This document shows, one piece after another, positions 51,055 through 62,746 of a DNA stretch of 64,000 nt. A program made the translations under genes and the position numbers. This DNA is from Bigelowiella natans CCMP2755 (Eukaryota; Cercozoa; Chlorarachniophyceae), in NCBI GenBank assembly GCA_000320545.1, contig ADNK01001279.1, positions 62,001 to 126,000 of the forward strand, written 5' to 3'. Under the pieces are notes generated by a model. That model worked only from the letters and a program-made list of their open reading frames with translations. It did no database searches and was not told where the DNA came from. The first letter of the stretch is position 1, and every line of letters starts with the position of its first letter.

Positions 51055-51259
51055 GATAGTGTAGTCGCTTAATCATGATGATGCGCAGAAAGGAGGGCAT
51101 TTTGATGTGTGCATCATTAGCATGAGGAGCACATGATTCACTTTTCCCTATAGCTGCGAAGAGGATTTGGGGGGGGATGTAGAGCGCAGCCCCTCTAGGA
51201 ATAAAGGAATGAAAGAGAAAGACGTTATAGGTTTCATACTGCATTGTCCCCCTGGGTAG

Positions 51260-53142
51260 CAGGCTGGTGTGCTTTGTTTGTTCTCCTTTGTAGTAGTAGT
51301 AGGAAACTCTCTTCTGTAGTCTTTCTTATATCGTTGTCGTTGTGTTATATCTAGGTTGTTCCTTGGATGAAATAATGTCTACAATCAGATATGTCAGTTG
51401 ATGAATGCCTTGTTGCTCGAAATAGATAGATCAACTTTTCATAATTACAAACATGGTAATATTCGGCTTGAATTATGAAACCACTCAAAAATCTTCGCTG
51501 TGTTCTGAAATGTGTTCACTTGCAGCAGCCGCACTCACACCCGTCTTTCTTTGATGTTTGTTGAGGCTCTGCTGCGTGCACATGCCTGTCTTCCATGTGG
51601 TTCTGGCGCATGTAGTTTTGATCAATGCTTTGTTCAATGTTCAATGTTCAATGTTCTTGTTCCCAAGTGGTGCAATGGCCTCAATTCCTGCATCATCACC
51701 TTGGTTCTGCCATGTGATTTTTTCAGTGATGCGGACGAAGCTGCAACCCCATCGCAGACGTTCACTGCAGGCGCGACTGCTTCCAAGTTCTTCCTCCCAC
51801 GCCACTGCACCAACGGCACTCACGCAGTTGTCCAATTCGATGCAGCGATGGGCGTTTGACACATTCTGTCACAAGTTCTTCCGTGATTTTGCCTTTTTTT
51901 GTTCCACCTCTTGCGATTCAAACAGTGCTGGAGTGCACAAAAGCTCTCGCGATGGTTTTTGCCAAGGAAAGGATCGCCAGCGTGCAACGCTTGTTCACTG
52001 AGAGCAGGTGCCACTGAACGCACCAGCAGAGTTCAAGTCACTTGATTGACTCGATTTTGTCTCCGCCCACTCGATCTAGCGATCTGACACACTCTGGCAC
52101 TGAGATCATTGCCTGCTCGCCACCAAGTGATGGTTGACAAATGGTGGCTGCACCGACAACGATCTAGCGGCCGACAGCCGACAGACAGCGCAGCACTGTG
52201 GCCCTGCCCCCTCTCGCACAGAGCCAGCGCCAGAGCGCATCGCCTCAAAACTCCAATTTTTCCACCATCACTAGATCACATTCTCTGGTTCTGTGCGTGC
52301 GTGTCTGTGGGGACTTCAAGTCCCTGGGTCCATTCATTTTTCACTGCACATCACCACAGCCATGGATGCTCTCGTTTTGTCACACACGCACATTGCACGT
52401 GCACACTGAAGATCGTGTCTGTCATTGTTGACCCAAATGACACTTCATGCATGCGCGATGGAGCAGGTGCGCAGGTGCACACATCATTGCAGGCCACGGT
52501 GTGGAAAGCAAGCAAGTGTGACAAGTTGCATGGCTTGAAAACCGCATCACAACAGATGCAACATTTTGTGTGTGCACTGCAGTGCACGCTGCTGCACAAT
52601 GCATTGCAACAAAAAAGTGTCCGTGCATGCTAGCATGTGCATGTCGTTTTGATCGCATGTGCATGCGCATGAACAAAGTCAATGCGGAGTCTACACGGGC
52701 AATGCATGTTTTGAATGGTCTAGGCACAGTGAAAGCCGCGCACCTAGCCACACACATGCACACGTGCGACACATGCTGCGCACATGTGACGCACTAGCGC
52801 AGCGATGCATGCACGCTATGCACACGCACGTTCTTTTGTCATTAGCGCAGGCCATTGTCACAATATATACGTAGTGTACATACCATTTGTAACAACTACG
52901 AAAGCATCCATCTTCGTCAATCATAATTCAGTTTAGCGTATATGATGGCTGCGTCAGCGTCGCGTTGGTATGCGCGCTGGTGGTAACTTCTTCTCAATAC
53001 TCAAACTAAAAAAAGTCCCTCAAATTGTTCTGTTTGCTGAGGACCTGTGGACCGAAGAGAGCTCTATAGTGTTTACAATGTGCATGTTGATGACAAAAAG
53101 AGGGTATCTGTTACTAGTGTAGAACCATTTATGACATAGTTG
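51260..53142. other. intergenic island of degenerate repeats
   Basis: From about 51480 to 52900 the sequence is microsatellite-free with words such as TTCAATGTTC (three in a row at 51630-51655) and TGCACATGC, and long overlapping frames on both strands that look fortuitous. The style matches 38.4-39.6 kb and 5.6-6.4 kb. No gene supported. Confidence 0.5.
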
Positions 53143-53403
53143 TCAGAAGTGGAAAATGAAAGAAGCTGCAAGCAAGGCAGAAATAATTCCAAATGCGCCA
53201 TAGATGACGTACGGCTGCTCGGTTTGGACTTTGCGAAGTGCATTGCTTGCTTGGATTGGTCTAACAGCCCCGTCTCGCAAGGAGTTTCGAGCCATATTTT
53301 TCATTTTGAGCAGAAGATCTTTGTCATTATTGGAGCTGTCTTTCCTGATATGTTCGAAGAAATTATGAATCAACAGACATTCTAGCTGAAGATTGTAATA
53401 TTG
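53143..53403 (-). CDS. small tail-anchored protein, unknown
   Basis: The last exon of a minus-strand frame ends VIYGAFGIISALLAASFIFHF before the stop at 53143, a clear C-terminal membrane segment. Before it come a basic helix (KMKNMARNSLRDG) and LLIHNFFEHIRKDS. The upstream limit is unclear; TTCAG acceptors near 53385-53395 could open this exon, and the frame continues to 53523. Not recognised. A small mitochondrial, plastid or ER membrane protein is possible. Confidence 0.4.
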   Translation of the reverse strand, partial: QYYNLQLECLLIHNFFEHIRKDSSNNDKDLLLKMKNMARNSLRDGAVRPIQASNALRKVQTEQPYVIYGAFGIISALLAASFIFHF

Positions 53404-53613
53404 TGACCCTGCTAAAGGTGTATACAGTTGTCTTGGAGTAGCTAACCTTCCTAGATGATTGGGAACCTTTAAGTTAGGAGTGCAAGAATGAGAACATGAC
53501 ACATGAGAAATCATGAGGTTCAATCATCGGTTACCAGTTGTGACGAAAATGAAGGGAGAAAACCCTGAGTCAAGGATGCAGTCTTGCAATTGTAGTTTGT
53601 GTGAAAACGAGCT

Positions 53614-53922
53614 CTAAGGTCTCTCCCTAGAGGAGCCTGCTGCGTTGGTTTTATCATCGCTATCACCACCATCATCGTCATTGTCGTCGTTGTCTTCATC
53701 GTCGTCCCAAATTCCTACTTGCTGCTCCTATGTAAAGACAATTATCATCCAAGAACGATGCAAGTATACATGAAAATTGATACTAAGACGAACAGGCGAA
53801 AGAGTTAATGATAATGATGATCATGATGATGATGTCCTGACTGAATGAGCAACCCTTTCTTCGGCAGCAGAGCAGGGTGGCGACGATGGGAGTGGTTTCC
53901 AAAAATTGCCTCTAAATTGGGT
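53614..53922 (-). CDS. C-terminal exons of an unknown acidic protein
   Basis: Two exons join in phase 0: 53854-53922 (TQFRGNFWKPLPSSPPCSAA) and 53614-53727, which reads EQQVGIWDDDEDNDDNDDDG and ends ending SSRERP before TAG. Upstream coding near 54110-54180 is possible but unproven. The acidic tail with IWDDDED is not diagnostic. If real, the gene starts towards UFC1 and diverges from it. Confidence 0.35.
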
Positions 53923-53924
53923 CT

Positions 53925-54030
53925 ACGTCATGAGATATATATTCATGCGAAAAAGAGACCGACGATAATAGGAATAGTTTAAATAAACCGCATCGATATC
54001 GGATCTACGTCATGAGATATTGATTCAAAA
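53925..54030. repeat. short direct repeat
   Basis: TCTACGTCATGAGATAT occurs near 53932 and again near 54004, about 72 bp apart, followed by similar TGATTCA/ATTCAT words. A diverged local duplication. Confidence 0.55.
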
Positions 54031-54263
54031 TGTAGTTCGTACGAGTCGTAAGCAAATATTACCATCATTATTGTTTATTCAAGTAGACTACCACAACAGA
54101 ACGAAGCGAGGGAGGAGCAGTACCCCGATCTGACCACGAACAGTTCCTAGATCTAGTGGCAGTAGTGGTAGTAGGAAGGAAGGAAGTACGCTGCCCAGGA
54201 AAATAGATCACAGCAGTATAGGAAAGAAGAAGAAGGAGGACAAAAGGCGGGTTAGGAATCTCT

Positions 54264-54339
54264 CTGCTATCGGAACGTAAAGCCTAATCATATCGAACGA
54301 ACTGCTATCGGAACGAAAAGCCTAATCATATCGAGCAAA
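54264..54339 (+). repeat. 38-bp tandem duplication upstream of UFC1
   Basis: Two adjacent units, 54264-54301 and 54302-54339, both start CTGCTATCGGAACG and contain AAAGCCTAATCATATCGA, with few differences. They end 61 bp before the UFC1 ATG, in the presumed promoter or 5' leader. Confidence 0.85.
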
Positions 54340-54400
54340 CTGCAAGAAACTAGGACAGCTAAGTAGGCATTGTGAGAGGACCAGGCAAGAATCATCGAGA

Positions 54401-55783
54401 ATGCTATCTAATAAAACAAAAGCGACGGTGAAGAAAATTCCTTTATTGAAAGTTCGTGCTGGCCCACGAGACAAAGAGGCTTGGGGCAACAGATTGAAGG
54501 AGGAGCTCAAAGCAATGATTACGGTATTAGTGGTAACAAAACACTTAAAAAGATCCTGCCACATGGATGTCCTACAAAAAGAAACACATATGTGAACAAA
54601 TATTTGCAAGAAATTCTGATCACCAATTGACGCAAACGCCAGTGATGATTGATACGCAATGATGGCAAATGATGATGATCATGGACAAATGCGAAAGCTA
54701 TATCTCGTTCGCATTATCCAACTTTCGTTCTGATTCTTGCAACGTGTTCAATGGCAGTACGTTAACAACAACAAGGAAAATGACAACGATTGGTTTTTCA
54801 TAACTCCAAATGCGGATGGAACACAGTATGCTGATTAAGTAAACTTATTGTGGTAGATCATGACTTCATCATCAATTTACTTCGGAGCTAACTACGCCTT
54901 GGATTAACTGTTACTCGACATTGCTTTCACTACTATGTGTAAACAGCTTCTCAAGCAAGCTTTTGTTACGTTGGCTCCTTATAAAACTCTATTATTCAGA
55001 TGGTCAGGCAAGTGCTGGGTATATCATGAAATGCAAAAGTATGAATTTCAATTTAACTTCGAGGTATTTACATCTTCTTTTACTTTCCTCCGTTATTTTC
55101 ATGAGAGTTAATCATTTCCCTTGTTATCGATTGATATCTTTAGATACCAATCACATATCCAGTGACGCCATTTGAGATCGTACTTCCAGAGTTAGATGGA
55201 AAGACTGTGAAAATGTACAGGTAGTAGTACTTGAACCCTTCTTTGCAGGAGTATCACTTCGGGTGAAAAAAAACGACAATACAATTTTGTGGTGGTGGTC
55301 ATGATGATGATTATATTTACGATATTTAAGATGATGGCAGAGTCTAATTTGGACATAAGTATGCTTTCTTGAAACATGGAAAATTTCATCAGAATATTTC
55401 ATTTATTAAAAGAAGAGTGTCAGAACATGTGACTTGCTTGCTATCCGCTATTACTGCTATACTACAGGGGAGGTAAAATATGCCTTTCAGCCCATTTCAA
55501 ACCTCTTTGGTCAAAAAATGTTCCCCGTTTCGGCGTAGCCCATGCTCTGGCATTGGGGGTTGGTTGCACAACACTAAATCGCTCATCAATACCACAAAAT
55601 ACAAATCATACTTCCTCACTAACTGTTAGTACCAGAAGCGATTAATTTCTTCTTTCCTCATACCTGAGTCACTCTCTATTTGCTATTGTGCAGCTGGCCC
55701 CCTGGTTGGCAGCTGAGGTCCCAAACTTAGTGGATGCAAAGCTAATTCTACCAAAAACTGAGCAGAAATCAGTAAAAACTTGA
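54401..55783 (+). CDS. UFC1: Ufm1-conjugating enzyme 1 (E2)
   Basis: UFC1 takes Ufm1 from the E1 enzyme UBA5 as a thioester and passes it to the UFL1 ligase at the ER. Six exons close in frame: 54401-54523, 54758-54825, 55000-55063, 55144-55220, 55468-55558 and 55694-55783, giving 170 residues (the human enzyme has 167). Matches run the full length: [79 protein letters not shown] with the catalytic Cys, and [17 protein letters not shown]. Two differences from animals: the TAK motif before the active site is TVK, and the catalytic Cys is followed by Leu-Ser-Ala-His rather than Leu-Thr-Asp-His. A 38-bp tandem duplication lies just upstream. Confidence 0.97.
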
Positions 55784-56548
55784 TAATATAGGCGAGCCAT
55801 TTGCATATTCACTTTATTCACGTGCGAAAGATCAGATCAGAATGATCTCTCAGAAATCGCGCATTTGAACCAGTTACACTACCACTGCTTCATATCATTA
55901 TCCTGGAGTTGCTAGTGATTATGAGACGGATGTAATGAAATGATTACAATTTTTCAATAGCCATCCTAACGTAGCTATGCGAAGAGGCGGTTAAAGCTAG
56001 TGATTATAGATCCTATACAATGGGCTATGTACTGCGTGATAGATCGTACGATCAATGAGTGCTGGCGCCTTAACGCACCAATCTTCATGCATATGTCAGA
56101 TGCTATGGTACGTGACACGTACCTAAGTCGACGGCAGCGCGCGTCAAATGCTCAGTTTTTGTTTGAAACGCTTAGCTCATCCTATATCTACTCGTTCAGA
56201 ATGTAGCAACGTACGATACGCGCGTGTATGTGTATTAAATGCAAAGTCACGTGCTAGCTAACCTCTTCCGTGACTAAATAGAGGTACATCTTAGTCGCTA
56301 TGGCATGATACGCCGTACTGTGATGATATTTGTAGGATCGATGATTACGGTAGGTGGCACGTGTGGTTAAGTACAAGCAAGCGTTGCTGGCTCGAACAAG
56401 TAGTACTTCGTTTTAGGACACAGAATAATAGCCTCCATCATATTATCGTGAAGCTAAGACCTCTGCCGCATTCGCAAAGTCATCCACATGCTGCGAAGTC
56501 ATTCCAGATCAGCAATTATTTTCAAATAGATTAGAGAGTAGAATTTTT
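55784..56548. other. intergenic island between convergent genes
   Basis: Contains one CATCCGTCTCA element copy at 55922-55976 and no microsatellite or coding signal. Confidence 0.55.
55922..55976 (-). repeat. CATCCGTCTCA dispersed repeat, copy 8
   Basis: On the minus strand it begins TAGCTACGTTAGGATGGCTA and ends TTTCATTACATCCGTCTCAT. Both ends are well preserved, 18 kb or more from the others. Confidence 0.65.
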
Positions 56549-57145
56549 TTATGGTATCACCTCCACTACTTCATGGTTTCCACCAGTAGAAGCTTGAATT
56601 TCTTTGTGATATTTTATCTCAATCACACCTTTTTCGGACACTGGAACCTCCTGTGATGTGTAAAAAGATATCCAAATATGTAAAAATTTGGCGAGAATCG
56701 ATGCATTCCGACGTAAATACCTGTCCAACTCCTGCATCCACAATGGTGCTCTCATTGTCACGTAGTTCCACCCTCCGGGGCATAAGCTACAATTAAAATT
56801 ACAACACTGATCAAAGCAGTTAATCTGCACGAATTTTCTTTAATGCGATTCTTACGCGTATCTTCCCTATTTGTGGTAAGGGCCCTGATCGTTTTCTTCT
56901 CCTGATAAATGTATATACATGTTGACTATATTGACAATTACAATACCCAAAACTTGCAGACCTTGGTTTCTTTGGCATAAAGAGGAAATCCAATTTATCG
57001 TGTACAATCTGAAGTTAGAAAATGCTGCATCAATCAACAAAGCGGTGGAGTAATGCACGTACACATACCTCTTCACGAGTAGCGTTGTACAAATTCTTCA
57101 GCATGAACTCTTGATGTATCTGTAATAATACGAACCATAACTGCC

Positions 57146-57178
<33 letters not shown>

Positions 57179-58149
57179 ATAGCAGTAGCAGTAGCAGTAG
57201 CAGTAGTAGTAGTAGACCAGTAGTACACGTGCATCTTCTCACCCTGGACTTCCGATCGAACTCTTCCTGTTCTTTCTCTCGCCGTGTCCTCTCTCCAGGA
57301 ACAGTGGAAGGTTTTTGTATCTGTTGGAATGAACATCACTAATAGCGTTCTGATGTGTGGAATTATGCTTTGAAGACAAAAAAGTTACTACTACATTGTC
57401 AGATACGTTCTGTCGTGGATACCAGAGAGAACCGTATTGCATTTGAAGCTCGAGGTTGTACTTCTGCCAATATGGTGGATCAGGGTCTGGCGACTCCAAA
57501 CCTGCAGCAATACGGGCTGGATGCTTTTTTGAAGGAGGCGGGAATAAGTGTGGGTATAGACGTCTCTCGAGTATTCGCTGAGTAGGATGTAATAGGAAAC
57601 AAACACTTTTAAGATCACAAACGCACGAACCGTCACCCATATTCATTTCGCGGCTTTCATGCAGATGTAGCTGTATGCCAGGCAAAAAGCTTTGTTGAAC
57701 AGGACAAACCTGGAGCTCCATCTGCCTTTCCAAGTACCAGCCTAAAGAAGGAAATGAATCAAACGATCATCTTCATTCAGAAGTGGTGGTGCCTTTAGAA
57801 ACTAGTGCTGCTGCTGCTGCTGCTGTTACTTACGCTGGAAGTTCGGGTCAAGCCACCGCCCACTATTTCTTCGTTTTCTTCGCTTTGACCTGACCGAAAG
57901 TGCCCCTCCTCGCAGATTTTGAAGTTGGCAGCGAGTGTGCGAAGAGACTTGGTTTCTCCTTCCCAGATACGAATCCCCTGATAAATAATACCAGCAGCAT
58001 TTGAGAGTTGCAGCCATATACATAAGAAATTCAACTCCATTGTCACCATTTCTGTGCTCCGCAGCAGATATCATAGCAGGATTGACTGATGAAATCATCA
58101 CCATCAAATTTGCCGATATGAGTAAGCCTGCTGCTGTGTAAACGATCAT
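56549..58149 (-). CDS. plastid-targeted protein of unknown function
   Basis: The ATG at 58149 starts a signal-peptide-like segment (GLLISANLMVMISSV), followed by a basic Arg/Ser/Gln-rich stretch (RRNQVSSHTRCQ to KRRKRRNSG), the same two-part leader as PsaF. The mature part starts near RWLDPNFQRWYLERQMELQ. Exons joining in phase on the minus strand run from about 57985 through LERRLYPHLFPPPSKKHPAR (about 57590), PYWQKYNLELQMQYG, EKEQEEFDRKSR (about 57250), IHQEFMLKNLYNATREE (about 57075-57120), DKLDFLFMPKKPR, SGPLPQIGKIR, LMPRRVELRDNESTIVDAG and the last exon, ending NHEVVEVIP at 56549. I do not recognise a domain. It is basic and aromatic-rich, so a plastid RNA- or ribosome-associated role is conceivable, but this is a guess. 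Confidence 0.7.
57141..57216. repeat. TAG/CAG trinucleotide array
   Basis: GTA/GCA triplets in the intron between the exons ending near 57245 and starting near 57121 of the minus-strand gene. Confidence 0.85.
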
Positions 58150-58621
58150 TTCTTGGCAGCAAGACTACTCGTTGCACCCTTTGGACTAATTCCTCACGTC
58201 GTTCCTAGGTGCCATCGTAGCACCCGCCCTAATGAAGCTACTGTCAGAAGGATATTGCTAGCATGTAATCATATGATTCATCATCATCATCATCATCATC
58301 TCATCATCATCATCATCTCATCATCATCATTCCTCACTCTTCGCTGGATCGCATAGCAGGGAAGGAAAGCGCTAATTTATCGCTCGGTTCCGCAGATTTG
58401 TAGAACAATTTCTGTACTTAATACTTCGAAACATATAAGCACTGTGCTCATCAGTTCCTATGCGTGGAAAATTTCAAGGCGACATATTAAAAATCATTGA
58501 TATTGTGTAATTATCTGAATATTTTTATCCAAAACCTGCAGAGAATCTCTCCTGGAGAGGAACGAATTGAACGGAGGTACCGGAAACAACCGAGTTGCGC
58601 TCTCCTTGCAGCCCCTCGACG
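58150..58621. promoter_or_regulatory. shared upstream region of two divergent genes
   Basis: About 470 bp between ATG codons on opposite strands. Contains (CAT)n arrays at 58278-58330. An open frame from 58153 (plus) is short and unsupported. Confidence 0.4.
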
Positions 58622-58702
58622 ATGATCAATGCCGGTCATCGCAATAATGGCTTTGGCACATCATCATCATCATCATCATCATCATCATTATTATCATCAC
58701 CA

Positions 58703-58733
<31 letters not shown>

Positions 58734-59791
58734 TATGCGAGAAGAGCCGAAAGGGACTTGCAGGAGCGTTCCACCCGTTAATTATTATGATGCTTATGAC
58801 CGCCGCCATAGTTTTCATCGCATTTGCGAGCAGTGACGTCACAAATACGCTTGGAGGAAGCTATATTAAAAGCATTAAGCCATCCTGTTTGCTTAGAAGC
58901 ACATTGTCATCATCAGCAGCAGCACCACCACCACCATCACGGACGCATATCATAACGAGACTGAGAAGGAGTTGCTTCAAATGTCCGCTGTCGTTGATGC
59001 ATACTGCGTTGTCATCGAATCCCACTGCTTACACGTATGGGAGGGTTAGGAAAGATGGCTACGTGAACGTGTTAACATCAGTCAGATCATCAGCAGGACA
59101 ACGTGATGAATCTGCATCCAGCCAATACAATAGCAACAGCACCAACAAAAGTGAGGTGGGAGATCAAGAAGATGGAAAAAAGAGAAAAGGAGATATTTTA
59201 GACTCCATGATTGAATCGTTCCAGAAAACAGGGGAGTTTAAGCGTGATGACAACGATGATGACCCCGAACACCGGCAACTCATTGATTCGATGTTCTTAG
59301 AGGTAGCAATAGTAGTAGTAGGAGAAGAAGTGCTAGTTAGTAGTAGTAGCAGCAGTAGCAGTAGCAATAGTAGGGTTTTATTTAAAAAAAATGTTGGTGG
59401 TTTGTGATAAGTCTAGAACCAAAACATTTAGAAGAATTATCACCACCATCACCACCACCACCGCTGCCATCATCACCGCCATCGTCGTCATCGTCGTTGT
59501 GAATATAATGATCATAGGCAAACAATCTTCATGAGGAGGAGGACCACGAAGCTGCAATCGAGCTCTATCAGAAAGTGAATAATTACCGTATCTTAACATA
59601 TCTTTGTACTTCAAATTTATGTCTCATTTAATATATTCATTTCTTGTTTCTATCTTGCCATCTCTTACTCTCTCTCTCTCTCTCTCTCTCCCCTCCCCTC
59701 CTCTCTCTATGAAATGATATTACTCGCTGAATGATGCAGATAATAGATATGGAACCTGAATTCAACAAAGAAGCTCTGCTCAACATGGTAT

Positions 59792-59827
<36 letters not shown>

Positions 59828-60463
59828 AAATAATAATCCCAATGAATAATGATGATATCTTTCTTATACTCTTAGACTAGGTTCTCCCAAATATGGAAAT
59901 CACAATACACGCGAACTACTTTTGTAGCATGATCATCATTATCATCAACATCATCAGCATCCTCCTCTTCTTCTTCATGATGATGATGAGTATATTGTTA
60001 GGCCTTGTGCTATTCAGATATGGGAGAAGTAGACGCAGCGGTATGTAGTATATCCCACACTTCACATATGCTTTTCTTTATTTTTAAACTTGTAATAGTA
60101 GTAGTAGCAGCAGCAGTCTTATTTTTAGAATTAAATATCGGTAGTACAGTATCAGCGTAAATTCATCATCTTACTTTACCCACAACCTACAATTGCACGT
60201 AGTATTTGAGGAAGAAGAAACAGAGAAATCGTATGATAGAATCAAATGCATGACATGGGTTGTCGCAGTCGCTCAAATATCATCAGCAAACAGCCGTACC
60301 ACTATATGTAATTTATTATTATTATTATTATTGTTATTATTATCTTAGTTGGACATTTACGAAAGATGTTGCGAGGAGAACCCATCATACGCAACTGCAT
60401 TTTACAACAAGGGGTGGGTCATTTTGCGTGCTAGTGGGCAATCTTCTAATACATGGACGTGAA

Positions 60464-60497
<34 letters not shown>

Positions 60498-61267
60498 GTA
60501 AAATGAACAGCTCCAACCCGATGTTTAGGTTGTTATTGGAGGACGTTGGAAGACATCAAAATGCTCTAGACGCATTCAAACTAGTATGACGATGAATGAT
60601 AATGATAATTAATATGATAATGATGATGATGATGATCACGACGACGGTGGTGGTGGTGGTGGTAGACGCGATTCTTCTTCTTCTTCTTTACTTCTATTTG
60701 TGCTTTTGAAGGTGCTTTGTATCTAAGCATGGAATACACTGCGTTATGTTGTTTGATGTAGGCATCACAGCTGACATCTCAGAAAGCTAAGGACACCCAG
60801 GCCACTTATTTCTATAGCATGGTGTTCTCCACCATATCATATCATATCACATACCACATCATTCGAATTAATACCGTGATATCATATCATATCATACAAA
60901 TTAAAACCTAGCCATGGGATGGTTTTGGAGGTTGTTCGCTTACGTCAAGAAAGAATAACAAAGCGTGGAAGTAGACAGCTGCTGATGAGTGCTGTTAAAC
61001 GCACTACAATTTCTACAATTTTATATTTTTGGAGAGCTGCTATATGTTAGTATAATCCTATATTTTTGAAGAGCTGCAACCAACCGATGCTGTCGTTCAT
61101 GAATATCAAATAATAGATAGTAAAAATACTATTGGGTTGTACCTTTTATTGATTCTTTTAAATTGAAATGGTGCTGAATTGGTGCTACTGGTGTTGCTAC
61201 AGGGAGTAAGCTACGACAGTCTAGGAGATAAAAGAAAGGCCCTCAAGATGTATGATATGGTAACTCA

Positions 61268-61300
<33 letters not shown>

Positions 61301-62368
61301 CAGTAGGAGATGATGATATATCTCATTTTCTTCTTCTTCTTCTTCTTCTTCTTCTTCTTCTTCTTCTGCTTCTTCCTCTTCAGGCTATCGAACTTGCCCC
61401 GGATGATCCTGATGTATGGCTAAATAGAGGACAAGTAACACTCACCATCATCATCACCACCACCACCACCACCACCACCACCACCACCACAATAATAATA
61501 ATAATAGTGATAGCAATGATTATGTATATCCTACCACTGGTTCCATCCCACCGAGGATTTGAAACAAGCTGCTGATAAGCACGTACAAATGCACACACAC
61601 ACACACACATTAGCATTCAAAGTCACACGTGCATCATCATAATACACACAAAGGTACTTGCTGATAGTGGTAAATTGGAAGAGGCAATAAAGTCTTACAA
61701 AGAGGTATTAATATTTTTGTTTGCCTCTGGCATGTGATACCTGCTCTTGTGTGGCTGTGATTCCTCTTCTTCTTCGTCATCATCATCTTATTCTTCTTTG
61801 CCATCAATCCAATTTATCAACAATAAGCGAAATCATCATCATGATCATCCTTTCAGTTGCATCACGATCAACATAGCATTATGTGCTTCTAACGTAATTC
61901 CAGGCATTGGAATGCAGCAATCAGCAGGATGCTTTTGCATGGTGATGATGAGATAGTCATCGTCGATCGTTGTCCTCCTCCCACTACTACCCTCATATGA
62001 ACAATAATCATAAAACCTCAACCCCTTCTTCCGTTGAAGGGCAGAAACAGTAAAGAGTACTGGTTGGATGTTCTTCAGGTACAATCTTGGTGTTGCTTAT
62101 GCTTCTTCTCCCAATCCACAAATGATGGATGAAGCAAGGTACTTCTACTATACACCTAGTAACATCGTTAAATTCTGTGAATTAGCTGCTCTTAGCTACT
62201 ACTACTACTACCTACACGATATATGCACATCCATTGTCGTTTGTGGTGAGCGAGTGAGGAGAATGATGTGTGGCTTCTACTAAGTAAGATCTGCTCATTC
62301 TTCATCATCATAACATTCTTCTTCTTCTTCTTCGTCGCTTAAACCCCTTTTGCCACTACTACTACTAT

Positions 62369-62403
<35 letters not shown>

Positions 62404-62715
62404 TGATCATGTTGATGTCTTTCTCTTCTACTACCAGACGGTGCCTTGTTCGTTGTAATGAGCTGGACAACGATGCTGTTAGAGCTTCCTTCTCTAACTT
62501 TATTTACGGGTCTTTTTCTTGTAATGTTATGTCATATATGTCATGGGAGAGGTGATGATGGAGGAGGAGGAGAAGGAGAAGGTGTTGGTCTCATTATTAT
62601 GATTATGAGTATATCGTGACATTGCTTTCATTCGAAACACTACCTACCACTATCATACAAAGATGATGTCGTGAGTGAGCTTGCTCCCTCCCTTTGTTTC
62701 TCATTAGAATTAGCC

Positions 62716-62746
<31 letters not shown>

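Noticed and set aside
52109-52633. 174-codon frame on the plus strand
   Set aside because: Open frames overlap on both strands, composition matches the repeat islands, and no splice or domain evidence exists.
56345-56410. GTGGTTAAGTAC...GGCTCGAAC resembling tRNA arms
   Set aside because: No cloverleaf can be drawn around it and no anticodon arm is visible; possibly a decayed SINE-like fragment, not supported.
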